Shown here in pieces: positions 1 to 5,572 of a stretch of 6,821 nt of DNA. Source of the DNA: Sphingomonadaceae bacterium (lineage in GTDB: Bacteria > Pseudomonadota > Alphaproteobacteria > Sphingomonadales > Sphingomonadaceae); assembly GCA_014380205.1 (NCBI GenBank), contig JACMKH010000410.1, forward strand, positions 1 through 6,821, in the 5' to 3' direction. The notes under the pieces are model-generated. The model was not told the origin of the DNA. It made no database searches and was given only the letters and a program-made list of their open reading frames with translations. Made by a program: the position numbers and the translations under genes. Numbering within the stretch: position 1 is the stretch's first letter; each line of letters begins with the position of its first letter.

Positions 1-584
1 ATCCCCTCGACTTCGGCCACGGGTTGCAGCGGATCTGGCCGAAGCCACGCCGCGGCCGCCAGCACCGTCGCCGCGGCCACGCCGGCGGCGCGCACGCTCC
101 GCGTCGGTGACCGGAAGAACAGGATCGCGGTCGCGAGCGCAAATCCGATCATCTGCGAAGCGTCCGGTTGCGCCAGCAACAGAGCGGCGATGGCGATCGC
201 GGCGGCGAGCCCTGTTTTGCTCGCGATGCCGACGAGGGCGAGCGCGGCGACAGCCGCGGGAAGAAGCAGCGCCGCCGCATTCACGTGCAGCGGGCCGATG
301 TCGATCCAGCGGTGAACGCCGTCCTGATCGGGGAAAACCAGGGTCGCGGCCAATCCGCCGGCCGCCAATAGCAACAGCAACCGGGCCAGGGTGGCCTGGG
401 GCCGCTCGATGAAGAAAAGTCCGGAGGCGAGCAGCGCACCGACCAGCCAGGCCATCGGGTTGCGCAGCCAGGAGCCAGCCGGCACTCCGGATTGCGCCAT
501 GGCCACGCATCCAGCAGCGATCGCCGCCAGCGAAAAGACGGCGAACACGATCATCGCGCGATTGGCCGCCCGTGCGGCGATCAT
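1..584 (-). CDS. Divergent FtsW/RodA (SEDS)-like membrane protein, partial (C-terminus beyond left edge)
   Basis: The reading frame is open from the ATG at 584 to the left edge and gives 194 residues without a stop. It is strongly hydrophobic, with about seven candidate membrane segments (roughly residues 11-30, 43-60, 66-84, 102-121, 124-138, 143-157 and 164-180). Two stretches resemble SEDS proteins: HRWIDIGPLHVNAAAL (residues 91-106) matches the RWI-x-LG-x-x-x-x-QPSE loop of FtsW/RodA, and LLLAQPDASQMIGF (135-148) matches the LLLAQPDLGT segment, at about the family spacing. However, the PSE and DLGT residues themselves are changed. The catalytic-aspartate loop of SEDS glycosyltransferases would lie beyond the edge. 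Known family role: peptidoglycan polymerisation in the inner membrane; whether this divergent copy does that is unknown. No clear ribosome-binding site precedes the ATG, whose first bases overlap the stop of the short ychF-like frame. The frame also stays open upstream to a GTG at 671, a less likely start. Confidence 0.65.
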   Translation of the reverse strand, partial: MIAARAANRAMIVFAVFSLAAIAAGCVAMAQSGVPAGSWLRNPMAWLVGALLASGLFFIERPQATLARLLLLLAAGGLAATLVFPDQDGVHRWIDIGPLHVNAAALLLPAAVAALALVGIASKTGLAAAIAIAALLLAQPDASQMIGFALATAILFFRSPTRSVRAAGVAAATVLAAAAWLRPDPLQPVAEVEG

Positions 585-661
585 CGGTCCCGCATCCGCG
601 GCGCTACTTGATTTGACTTGCCGACATTGGACAGGCCGACGATGCCGCAGCGGAAACCCAT
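581..661 (-). pseudogene. ychF: Truncated ychF: first 16 codons, then a foreign tail and stop (possible leader ORF)
   Basis: A 26-codon frame starts at the ATG at 661 and reads MGFRCGIVGLSNVGKS followed by NQVAPRMRDR and a TGA. The first 16 residues are the characteristic start of the OBG-type ATPase/GTPase YchF (E. coli begins MGFKCGIVGLPNVGKS), including the P-loop G-x-x-x-x-G-K-S. Homology ends at about 614, where YchF would continue TLFNAL. A normal YchF has about 365 residues, so more than 95 percent is missing. A partial Shine-Dalgarno (GGTGAG, about 668-673) precedes the ATG. The TGA at 583-581 overlaps the ATG of the SEDS-like gene (ATGA), an arrangement that permits translational coupling. 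It is read here as a deletion or insertion scar; it may still be translated as a leader peptide. Confidence 0.75.
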
Positions 662-746
662 CCGATCTCACCCCGAAGCGCCCCGCGATTCGGCGGCGAC
701 CGAGCGAGGCCGATAGGGTGCGCGTTCGGCAAACGCCAGCGCCGCG

Positions 747-953
747 TCAGTTGGCGAGGGCGCTTCCATGTAGCGGCGCGCCGAAGTCGAGGCCGGGGCT
801 GGCGGGTGGTCCGGCCCCGGCCTCGGCCGCGCTCGCGTAGCGCTCGGCGAAATCGAGATGCACGCGCCGGATCCCGGCGTCTTGCGCCTTGGCCGCGAGC
901 GCACGGCATTGCTGCTCGCGCTTTCGGTAATATTCGCTGCTGTTGCCTTGCAT
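747..953 (-). CDS. Small conserved hypothetical protein, 68 aa
   Basis: The ATG at 953 is preceded by a good Shine-Dalgarno (GGAGG, about 6 bases upstream), which decides it over the ATG at 1073 of the longer frame. The product is soluble and charged. Its core, EYYRKREQQCRALAAKAQD followed by AGIRRVHLDFAERYAS (residues 7-41), resembles a small alphaproteobacterial family of unknown function built as a helical hairpin: a Y-x-x-R-x-x-x-C-x-x-L-A helix, a short D-x-x-I-R turn, then an H-L-x-x-A-x-x-Y helix. The C-terminal third is rich in Gly, Ala and Pro and is probably disordered. The gene follows the Crp/Fnr-type gene on the same strand after 121 bases, and precedes the ychF remnant by 85 bases. 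It has no signal peptide or membrane segment. No function can be assigned; the family resemblance is from memory of similar sequences. Confidence 0.75.
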   Translation of the reverse strand: MQGNSSEYYRKREQQCRALAAKAQDAGIRRVHLDFAERYASAAEAGAGPPASPGLDFGAPLHGSALAN

Positions 954-995
954 TGCGACCTCCGAATCACGCTCCGCCCGAATCGTTCCGCGATT

Positions 996-1010
996 CCCCG
1001 CGCGGCGGGG
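996..1010 (-). other. GC-rich hairpin upstream of the small-protein gene
   Basis: CCCCGC and GCGGGG form a perfect 6-bp stem around a 3-base loop. It lies between the Crp/Fnr-type gene and the 68-residue protein gene, 43 bases before the latter's start. There is no run of T after it on the minus strand, so it is not a clear intrinsic terminator. It could attenuate read-through or protect the downstream transcript. Confidence 0.3.
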
Positions 1011-1052
1011 CGACCATCGAGAAACGCGATAAGGCGCGCTATTACATGGGTT

Positions 1053-1076
1053 AAATTCCGCGCTGAGGCGCAATTT
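1053..1076 (-). terminator. Weak hairpin at the end of the Crp/Fnr-type gene
   Basis: AAATT/AATTT and GCGC/GCGC pair around a 4-base loop, with two unpaired bases on one side. The hairpin overlaps the TAA stop of the regulator gene. The AT base of the stem offers only a short T run, so termination here would be inefficient. This is a structural observation only. Confidence 0.25.
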
Positions 1077-1848
1077 ATGCGGCGAGGGGCAGCGCCTCGA
1101 GGTGGAGATAGCCCGTGGTGAAATCGCCTACCTCACGCAGCCCCTCCCAGTTGGCGACCTGAATCGCGCGCTTGCTGCGGTGGATCAGGCTTTCGTCCTG
1201 GAGCGCCTTGAGCGTCCGGTTGACGTGGACCGCAGTAAGCCCCTGCGCGTCGCCGATCTGTTCCTGCGTCATCGGCAGCTCGAAGCTGTCGCGCGAGCCG
1301 AGCCCGGCCTCCTCGCGCCGCACCGCGAGCTCGCACAGCAGATGCGCGATTCGCGAGCGTGCGTCGCGCCGCCCGATATTGGCGATCCATTCGCTGTAGA
1401 TCGACGCCTCGATCAGCGATTCGCGCCACAGCGCGAGCCCGATCCGCGGGCGATCGTGCGCCAGATCTAGCATCGCCTCAACCTCGATCGCCGCGACCGT
1501 CGCGGCGCGCAACGCTTGAACATTGTGATCGGCGTGCCCGAGCAGGACGTTCTGGATGTCCATGAAGTCGCCCGGCATATGGATCGCGATGATCTGCCGC
1601 CCGCCTACCCCGACGTACTTGTGGCGAATCACGAAACCTTCGAGCAGGAAGAAGGCGTGGCGCGACTGGTTGCCCTCGCGCACCAAATATTGGCCCGCCT
1701 CGAATTGCTTGACCGAAACGGGCAGCGCGCGGATCGCCGCGGCATCGGCCTCGTCGAGCACCACGCGTTGGTTGAGCCGCCGCAGGAGCCGCTCGATGGG
1801 ACTCTCGTCGGAGATATCGCCCGGTTTCGGAGTGGGAAAAGAGGCCAT
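1075..1848 (-). CDS. Crp/Fnr-family transcriptional regulator
   Basis: The protein has 257 residues from the ATG at 1848, which has a good Shine-Dalgarno (GAGGAG, about 6 bases upstream). A longer frame reaching 1977 has no such site and an atypical N-terminus. Residues about 35-125 form a cyclic-nucleotide-binding-like beta-barrel (GQYLVREGNQSRHAFFLLEG, then GGRQIIAIHMPGDF). A long dimer helix follows at about 130-180, then a winged helix-turn-helix at about 165-235 with recognition helix LTAVHVNRTLKAL (204-216). There is one cysteine (C172), so the four-cysteine iron-sulfur cluster of true FNR is absent. The phosphate-binding cassette after PGDF lacks the Arg-Ser-Ala of cAMP-binding CRP, so cAMP is an unlikely ligand. 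Such regulators are common in sphingomonads and rhizobia, often as redox or stress regulators; the targets here are unknown. It is followed on the same strand by the 68-residue protein gene. Confidence 0.92.
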   Translation of the reverse strand: MASFPTPKPGDISDESPIERLLRRLNQRVVLDEADAAAIRALPVSVKQFEAGQYLVREGNQSRHAFFLLEGFVIRHKYVGVGGRQIIAIHMPGDFMDIQNVLLGHADHNVQALRAATVAAIEVEAMLDLAHDRPRIGLALWRESLIEASIYSEWIANIGRRDARSRIAHLLCELAVRREEAGLGSRDSFELPMTQEQIGDAQGLTAVHVNRTLKALQDESLIHRSKRAIQVANWEGLREVGDFTTGYLHLEALPLAA

Positions 1849-1936
1849 GAGGCTCCTCGCATTCGCAGGCGGGAGCACGATGATTCTCTCTCGGTCGCCG
1901 TGGCCTGAAGTCCATGCGGGCGATGCGCGGCATGTG

Positions 1937-1949
1937 GCACGAAACGTGC
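1937..1949. promoter_or_regulatory. Inverted repeat upstream of the Crp/Fnr-type gene, possible operator
   Basis: GCACG-AAA-CGTGC is a perfect 5-3-5 inverted repeat 88 bases before the regulator's start codon. Crp/Fnr proteins bind dyad sites and often control themselves, so it is a candidate operator. It does not match the FNR (TTGAT-N4-ATCAA) or CRP consensus. Nothing else in the upstream region 1849-1981 is convincing as a promoter; a run of seven C lies at 1960-1966. Confidence 0.3.
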
Positions 1950-1981
1950 TAAAATGCAACCCCCCCAAGAAATTCAATAGC

Positions 1982-2105
1982 TTAGGTTAGGTCAACCGCG
2001 AGAACTACGACCGTGAACAAAGGGTTGCCTTCTTCGCCGATGACCTTGACGCGAAACTCCCGACGCCCGCGGCCTAAAAGGGCCTCGTTCGCAGAGAGAT
2101 TGCTC
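1982..2105 (-). pseudogene. 3' remnant of a DUF6894-like small protein gene
   Basis: A minus-strand frame ending at the TAA at 1984-1982 reads LSANEALLGRG, then RREFRVKVIGEEGNPLFTVV, then VLAVDLT. This has the shape of the C-terminal half of the small proteins called DUF6894 in sphingomonads and rhizobia: a helix, then a G-R-R-x-F-x-V-x-V beta strand, a D/E-E-x-G turn and a closing strand. There is no ATG in the frame; it runs into the pth coding end and meets a TAG at 2149-2147, so the N-terminal half (usually starting with an RYYFH-like or RFFFD-like strand and a D-x-E-G motif) is missing. It sits directly downstream of pth. Family assignment is by eye and moderately sure. It could also be read from a non-ATG start, which seems unlikely. 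Confidence 0.5.
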
Positions 2106-2120
2106 AGGTTCGGGCGCGCG

Positions 2121-2696
2121 CTAGTCCGCGCCCGATAGCCGCAGCGCTACATCGCTCATGAAGCGCGCGTCGTCCCCCTCTGCGAGCCACCCCGCCTCCG
2201 CTGCGATCGCGCCGAGCAGGTCGGTAAGCGGCTCGATTTCGCTCTTGGCCCAGTTGCCGAGCACGTGCCCCGTCACGCGCTCCTTGTCCCCCGGATGCCC
2301 GATGCCGATGCGCACGCGGCGGAAATCGTCGCCGACGTGCGCGACGGTCGATCGCATGCCGTTGTGCCCCGCGGTGCCGCCGCCGCGCTTCACGCGGATC
2401 TTGAACGATGCGAGGTCGAGCTCGTCGTAGAAGACGGTGACGTCCTCGACGCCGAGCTTGAAGAAGCGCATTGCCTCGCCGACGCTGCGCCCGCTTTCGT
2501 TCATCCAGGTCGCGGGTTTGAGCAGCAGGATTTTGGCGCCGCCGATCCGCCCCTCCTGCGTCCATCCCTGGAAGCGCACGCGCGGCGGATCGAAGCCGTG
2601 GACCTCGGCGATCGCGTCGACCGCCATGAAGCCGACATTGTGCCGGTGCATCGCGTATCGCGCGCCCGGATTGCCGAGCCCCACCCAGAGTTGCAT
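2121..2696 (-). CDS. pth: Peptidyl-tRNA hydrolase
   Basis: Pth cleaves the ester bond of peptidyl-tRNAs released from stalled ribosomes, recycling tRNA in the cytoplasm. The 191-residue product has the usual bacterial length and starts MQLWVGLGNPGARYAMHRHN. All signature residues are present: N9, the catalytic H19 with N20 (RHNVG), N66 in TWMNESG, D91 in YDELDL, and H111-N112 in GTAGHNGMRS. The ATG at 2696 has an AGGAG about 8 bases upstream. A longer frame to 2759 only translates an intergenic repeat and is rejected. The gene follows rplY on the same strand with 138 bases between, an order common in alphaproteobacteria. Usually ychF follows pth; here it does not (see the ychF remnant at 581-661). 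Confidence 0.97.
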   Translation of the reverse strand: MQLWVGLGNPGARYAMHRHNVGFMAVDAIAEVHGFDPPRVRFQGWTQEGRIGGAKILLLKPATWMNESGRSVGEAMRFFKLGVEDVTVFYDELDLASFKIRVKRGGGTAGHNGMRSTVAHVGDDFRRVRIGIGHPGDKERVTGHVLGNWAKSEIEPLTDLLGAIAAEAGWLAEGDDARFMSDVALRLSGAD

Positions 2697-2726
2697 GCGC
2701 GGCTCCTGCGGCGCGGGAAAATCGTC

Positions 2727-2747
2727 ATGCTGAACTTGTTTCAGCAT
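2727..2747. repeat. REP-like hairpin repeat between rplY and pth (copy type 1)
   Basis: ATGCTGAA and TTCAGCAT form a perfect 8-bp stem around 5 bases. The sequence, flanked by GTC before and CCATG after, is of a kind found dispersed between genes of sphingomonads. It lies 31 bases upstream of the pth start. It may act as an mRNA-stabilising or partial terminator structure between the two genes. Confidence 0.6.
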
Positions 2748-2793
2748 CCATGAGCGCAAGCGTTGTGATTATGCGCCAACGTCGAGCCAATGG

Positions 2794-2813
2794 ATGCCGA
2801 CCTTCGTCGGCAT
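2794..2813. repeat. REP-like hairpin repeat between rplY and pth (copy type 2)
   Basis: ATGCCGAC and GTCGGCAT form a perfect 8-bp stem with a CTTC loop (GAAG on the minus-strand transcript, a stable GNRA-like tetraloop). It is followed on the plus strand by GACG, as in widespread alpha- and gammaproteobacterial intergenic repeats. It starts 21 bases after the rplY stop. There is no T run, so it is a structured spacer rather than a classical terminator. Confidence 0.6.
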
Positions 2814-2834
2814 GACGCATTTAAGGACGAGTCT

Positions 2835-3542
2835 TCAGCTTTCCGATGCGCCCTCTTTCGCGCCCTCAGCCGCTTCGCCCGAAGCCTCGCCGCCCTCGGC
2901 CTCGCCCTCTTCGCCCTCGGGCGCCTCTGCCGCCGCCGCCTCGGCCTCGATCGCGTCGGCCTCGGCCTGCTTGATCGCCGAAGGCGCGACCACGGTCGCG
3001 ATGGTGAAGTCGCGGTCGTCGATTGTCGACACGACCTTCTCGGGCAGGGTCACCGCCGAAATGTGGATCGAATCGCCAATATCGAGCCCCGCGAGCGAAA
3101 TCTCGATGCGCTCGGGGATGCGGTCGGCCGGGCAGCTGAGCTCGAGCTCGTGGCGGACGATGTTGAGCACGCCGCCACGCTTGATCCCCGGCGACTTCTC
3201 CTCGTCGATAAATGACACCGGCACGCCGACTGTGATCGCCGCATCCTTCGCGATGCGCAGGAAATCGACATGGATCGGCCGATCGCTGACCGGGTGAAAC
3301 TGGACGTCCTTGGGCAAGGTGCGCGTCTCCGCGCCGCCGACGTCGACCATGATCACGCTGTTCATGAAGCTACCCGTGTGGAGCATCTTCATCAACGCGC
3401 GTTCTTCGAGGTGGACCATCTCGGGGTCCTTGTTGCCGCCGTAGATCACGGCGGGCACGCGGCCTTCGCGGCGCATCGCGCGGGAGGCTCCCTTGCCTGC
3501 CCGCTCGCGCGCCTCGGCCGACAGCGTCAGCTGATCGCTCAT
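2835..3542 (-). CDS. rplY: 50S ribosomal protein L25/Ctc (general stress protein family)
   Basis: L25 binds 5S rRNA in the large ribosomal subunit. The product has 235 residues from the ATG at 3542, with GGAG about 9 bases upstream. Residues about 5-92 are the L25 5S-binding domain ([24 protein letters not shown], then [19 protein letters not shown]). Residues about 100-190 are the Ctc/TL5 C-terminal domain ([20 protein letters not shown] and [18 protein letters not shown]). Residues 192-235 are an almost purely Ala/Glu/Gly acidic tail, typical of alphaproteobacterial members and probably disordered. The frame is open far upstream (to 4457), but those residues are antisense of the TraB-type gene and are not coding. 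A plausible promoter lies at 3616-3644. Co-transcription with pth is likely. Confidence 0.97.
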   Translation of the reverse strand: MSDQLTLSAEARERAGKGASRAMRREGRVPAVIYGGNKDPEMVHLEERALMKMLHTGSFMNSVIMVDVGGAETRTLPKDVQFHPVSDRPIHVDFLRIAKDAAITVGVPVSFIDEEKSPGIKRGGVLNIVRHELELSCPADRIPERIEISLAGLDIGDSIHISAVTLPEKVVSTIDDRDFTIATVVAPSAIKQAEADAIEAEAAAAEAPEGEEGEAEGGEASGEAAEGAKEGASES

Positions 3543-3615
3543 ACGAATGTCTCCAGAAACCGGGTTTGACGATCCCGCCGCGCCTCCAGGGATGACCAAG
3601 GCGGGGAAGCGGGGG

Positions 3616-3644
3616 CGTATAGGCGCGGGAGGCCGCGATGGCAA
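3616..3644 (-). promoter_or_regulatory. Putative sigma-70-type promoter of rplY(-pth)
   Basis: On the minus strand TTGCCA (3644-3639) and TATACG (3621-3616) are separated by exactly 17 bases. This predicts a leader of about 65-70 bases before the rplY ATG at 3542. The promoter lies just past the stop codon of the upstream TraB/GumN gene, so rplY-pth can be expressed independently of it. Confidence 0.5.
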
Positions 3645-3667
3645 GGCGGGGGAGGGGGAGGGCGCGC

Positions 3668-4534
3668 TTACTCCACCCGCTCCGCCACGATCCCCGCCTC
3701 GTCCAGAAAATCCTGCACCCGCTCGCGCCCGACCAGATGCGCGGCGCCGACCGCGACGAACGCCGTCCCCGGCCGCTCCATCCGCTCGGCGATCCAGCGC
3801 GCCCAATTCGCGTTCCGCCGCACGAGCAGCGCCTCGCGCAGCGGCTCGGAGCGCCTGAGATCGTCCTCGAAACTCGCCGCGATCCCCGCCTCGTCGCCCG
3901 CGCTCCACGCGTCGAGCATTGCCTGATAGTTGGCGCGCGTCGCCGCGGGATCGTCGACCACGCTCGCGAGCAGCTCGCGCTGCGCGCCCTCGTCGGCCGA
4001 ATCGAGGAAGCCGAGCTGCTCGCGCGGGGTCTCGAGCCCCCCGATCGGCTTCCCCGCCGCTGCGAAGCGCGCCTCGAGCGCCTCCTCGACCCCGCTTTCG
4101 GCGTCGAGGTCGAGATCGGCGAGCACGACGCCGACGAGCATCAGCGCCGCCGCCCAGGTCTCGAGCCGGTCGAGCACGAACTCGGGCACCGCGCTGCGCG
4201 CGATCATCGCCCTGAGCACGGCGCGCTCCTCGGGCGCGATCCGCTCGACCAGCGGCGGCTGCGCGCCCGCCATTCCCATCGCGATCAGCATCCGCGCCGC
4301 CGCCTCGGGCTCCTCGGGGATCAGCGTCTCGATGACGAGCTCGTCGGCCTCGTCGATCGCGCGATCGACCCGCGCGTCGCGCCATTCGAAGCCCTCGGGC
4401 AGCGCGTGGATCGTGCCGAACAGGTAGATCGTGGTGTCCGCGTCGGCCACGCGCCAAAGCGCGGGCTCGGCGGTGGCCGGCGAGGCGGCGAGCAGCGCGA
4501 GAGTGGAGAGCAAGCGCGCGATCGTGGCGATCAT
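3668..4534 (-). CDS. TraB/GumN family protein, exported (second of a tandem pair)
   Basis: The product has 288 residues from the ATG at 4534. It begins with a signal peptide (residues 1-22, hydrophobic core [10 protein letters not shown], cleavage motif ATA before EPALW), so it should act in the periplasm. Family signatures: LWRV then [18 protein letters not shown] with the first GxxH (GTIH, 40-43), DELVIET with a conserved Glu (E69), a central [23 protein letters not shown], and the second GxxH in [11 protein letters not shown] (GAAH, 263-266). In the wider TraB/PrgY/TIKI/EreA group, these GxxH motifs and a Glu are the proposed metal-binding residues of a hydrolase; all are kept here. The substrate is unknown. 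It starts 41 bases after the stop of its paralogue (4576-5484), so it is probably co-transcribed with it. The upstream Shine-Dalgarno is weak (GGTGAG, about 11 bases away). A longer frame to 4780 lacks a signal peptide and overlaps the paralogue. Confidence 0.92.
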   Translation of the reverse strand: MIATIARLLSTLALLAASPATAEPALWRVADADTTIYLFGTIHALPEGFEWRDARVDRAIDEADELVIETLIPEEPEAAARMLIAMGMAGAQPPLVERIAPEERAVLRAMIARSAVPEFVLDRLETWAAALMLVGVVLADLDLDAESGVEEALEARFAAAGKPIGGLETPREQLGFLDSADEGAQRELLASVVDDPAATRANYQAMLDAWSAGDEAGIAASFEDDLRRSEPLREALLVRRNANWARWIAERMERPGTAFVAVGAAHLVGRERVQDFLDEAGIVAERVE

Positions 4535-4575
4535 GCAGCGCTTACTCACCGGATTTTGGAATAGCGGCCAGCCCC

Positions 4576-5484
4576 TCACTCGACCCGCGTCGCCTCGAAG
4601 CCCCTCGCCGCGAGCATCGTCTGGACCGAATCGTTCCCCGCGAGGTGGCACGCGCCCACCGCGAACAGCAGCGTCCCCGGCCGGTCGAGCCGGTCGATCA
4701 GCCAGGCGGTCCAATTGGCGTTGCGCCGCCTGAGCAGCGCCTCGCGGATCTCGGGGGTGAAGCTCTCGTCCGAATCGCATTGCGCGCCGAGCCCCGCGAC
4801 GTCGCCCGCGACCCAGACGCTTTCGAGCTGGTCGGGTGCGACCTCCTCCACGCTCTCCTCGCCCGAGGCGACGCCCGCGACCATCTGCTCGAGGAACTCG
4901 CGCTGCCCCGCCTCCGAAAGGTTGCGGAAGAAGCCGATCTGCTGCGGCGTCGTCTCGACTCCCGAGATCGGCTTGGCCGCGCCGCGGAAGCTCTCGGTGA
5001 GCTGGACCTCGACCCCGGTGAGCTCGCCCTCGCCGCCATCGCCGTAGAATTGCTGGTAGCTTGCGCCCATCAGCACGAAGGCGATCGCCCAGGTCTGCAT
5101 CCGGTCGAAGGTCGAGATCGGCACGCCGAGGCTCTTCAGCGCCATCTCGAGCGAGCGGCGGTGCTCGGGCCCGACGCGGTCGAGCACGGGGCGCGGCGTC
5201 GCGAGCGTCATCAGCGCGCGCATCCGCTCGGGCTTGCCCTCGTAGAAATCGTCGGCGGTCTCGAGCACGAGCTCGTCGGCCTCGGCGATCACGCGCTCGA
5301 TCTCGGCGCTGCGCCAGACGAAGCCCTGCGGCAGGATGTGGTTGGTGCCGAACAGATAGATCTGCGTGTCGCCGTCGGAGAGCCGCCAGATCGCGGGCGC
5401 GGGCGACCGCGGCGTCGGGGGCTCGTCGGCGGCGATCAGCAGCGCGGCGAAGGGCAGGGCGAGCAGGCGGGAAAGGATGCGCAT
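4576..5484 (-). CDS. TraB/GumN family protein, exported (first of a tandem pair)
   Basis: The product has 302 residues from the ATG at 5484. Residues 1-19 are a signal peptide (MRILSRLLALPFAALLIAA), followed by a Pro-rich linker (21-30) and the TraB/GumN domain. Motifs: IWRLSDGDTQIYLFGTNHIL with the first GxxH (GTNH, 46-49), ADELVLET with the conserved Glu (E75), SGVETTPQQIGFF, RRNANWTAWLIDRL, and the second GxxH in FAVGACHLAG (GACH, 277-280). All candidate metal ligands are present. It is clearly paralogous to the following gene, aligning over the whole length, which points to an old tandem duplication. No Shine-Dalgarno precedes the ATG and the predicted -10 box lies only 9 bases upstream, so the mRNA may be leaderless. 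A longer frame to 5559 has no signal peptide and is rejected. The substrate is unknown. Confidence 0.92.
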   Translation of the reverse strand: MRILSRLLALPFAALLIAADEPPTPRSPAPAIWRLSDGDTQIYLFGTNHILPQGFVWRSAEIERVIAEADELVLETADDFYEGKPERMRALMTLATPRPVLDRVGPEHRRSLEMALKSLGVPISTFDRMQTWAIAFVLMGASYQQFYGDGGEGELTGVEVQLTESFRGAAKPISGVETTPQQIGFFRNLSEAGQREFLEQMVAGVASGEESVEEVAPDQLESVWVAGDVAGLGAQCDSDESFTPEIREALLRRRNANWTAWLIDRLDRPGTLLFAVGACHLAGNDSVQTMLAARGFEATRVE

Positions 5485-5495
5485 AATGCGCGCAT
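5477..5495. repeat. Paired palindromes over the TraB/GumN start, possible operator
   Basis: ATGCGCAT (5477-5484) and ATGCGCGCAT (5486-5495) are perfect palindromes one base apart. GCGCATAAT is also directly repeated (5479-5487 and 5490-5498, 11-base period, one helical turn). The second palindrome touches the predicted -10 box, so a protein bound here could block the minus-strand promoter. No binding family is recognised. Confidence 0.3.
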
Positions 5496-5522
5496 AATCC
5501 CGCGTTTCCCGCGCCCCGTCAA
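5494..5522 (-). promoter_or_regulatory. Putative promoter of the TraB/GumN pair, predicting a leaderless mRNA
   Basis: On the minus strand TTGACG (5522-5517) and GATTAT (5499-5494) are 17 bases apart. Initiation about 7 bases past the -10 box would fall within about 3 bases of the ATG at 5484. The absence of a ribosome-binding site fits. The 88 bases up to glyQ must also hold the divergent glyQ promoter; on the plus strand CATAAT (5482-5487 and 5493-5498) are possible -10 boxes, but no good -35 box goes with them. Confidence 0.5.
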
Positions 5523-5572
5523 CGGCGCTCGCCTTGACCCCTCCGGGCCCTTGCGCCACAGGCTCGCGCCCG

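Noticed and set aside
1..412. Plus-strand frames at 107-412 and 168-371
   Set aside because: Arg/Pro/Gly-rich antisense of the membrane protein, whose minus-strand translation has clear transmembrane periodicity.
1849..1977. N-terminal extension of the Crp/Fnr-type regulator
   Set aside because: No ribosome-binding site at 1977, unusual composition, and a good one just upstream of 1848.
2697..2759. N-terminal extension of pth (begins MRSWMLKQVQHDD)
   Set aside because: This is a translated REP-like repeat; the Pth fold begins at MQLWVGLGNPG and has its own ribosome-binding site.
3560..3606. Possible degenerate dispersed repeat upstream of rplY (CCCGCC ... GGCGGG)
   Set aside because: Only a 6-bp GC-rich inverted repeat with no recognisable full repeat sequence; not enough to call.
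3543..4457. N-terminal extension of rplY to 4457
   Set aside because: The extra 305 residues are an Arg/Ala-rich antisense-frame translation; L25 homology, a ribosome-binding site and a promoter all support the start at 3542.
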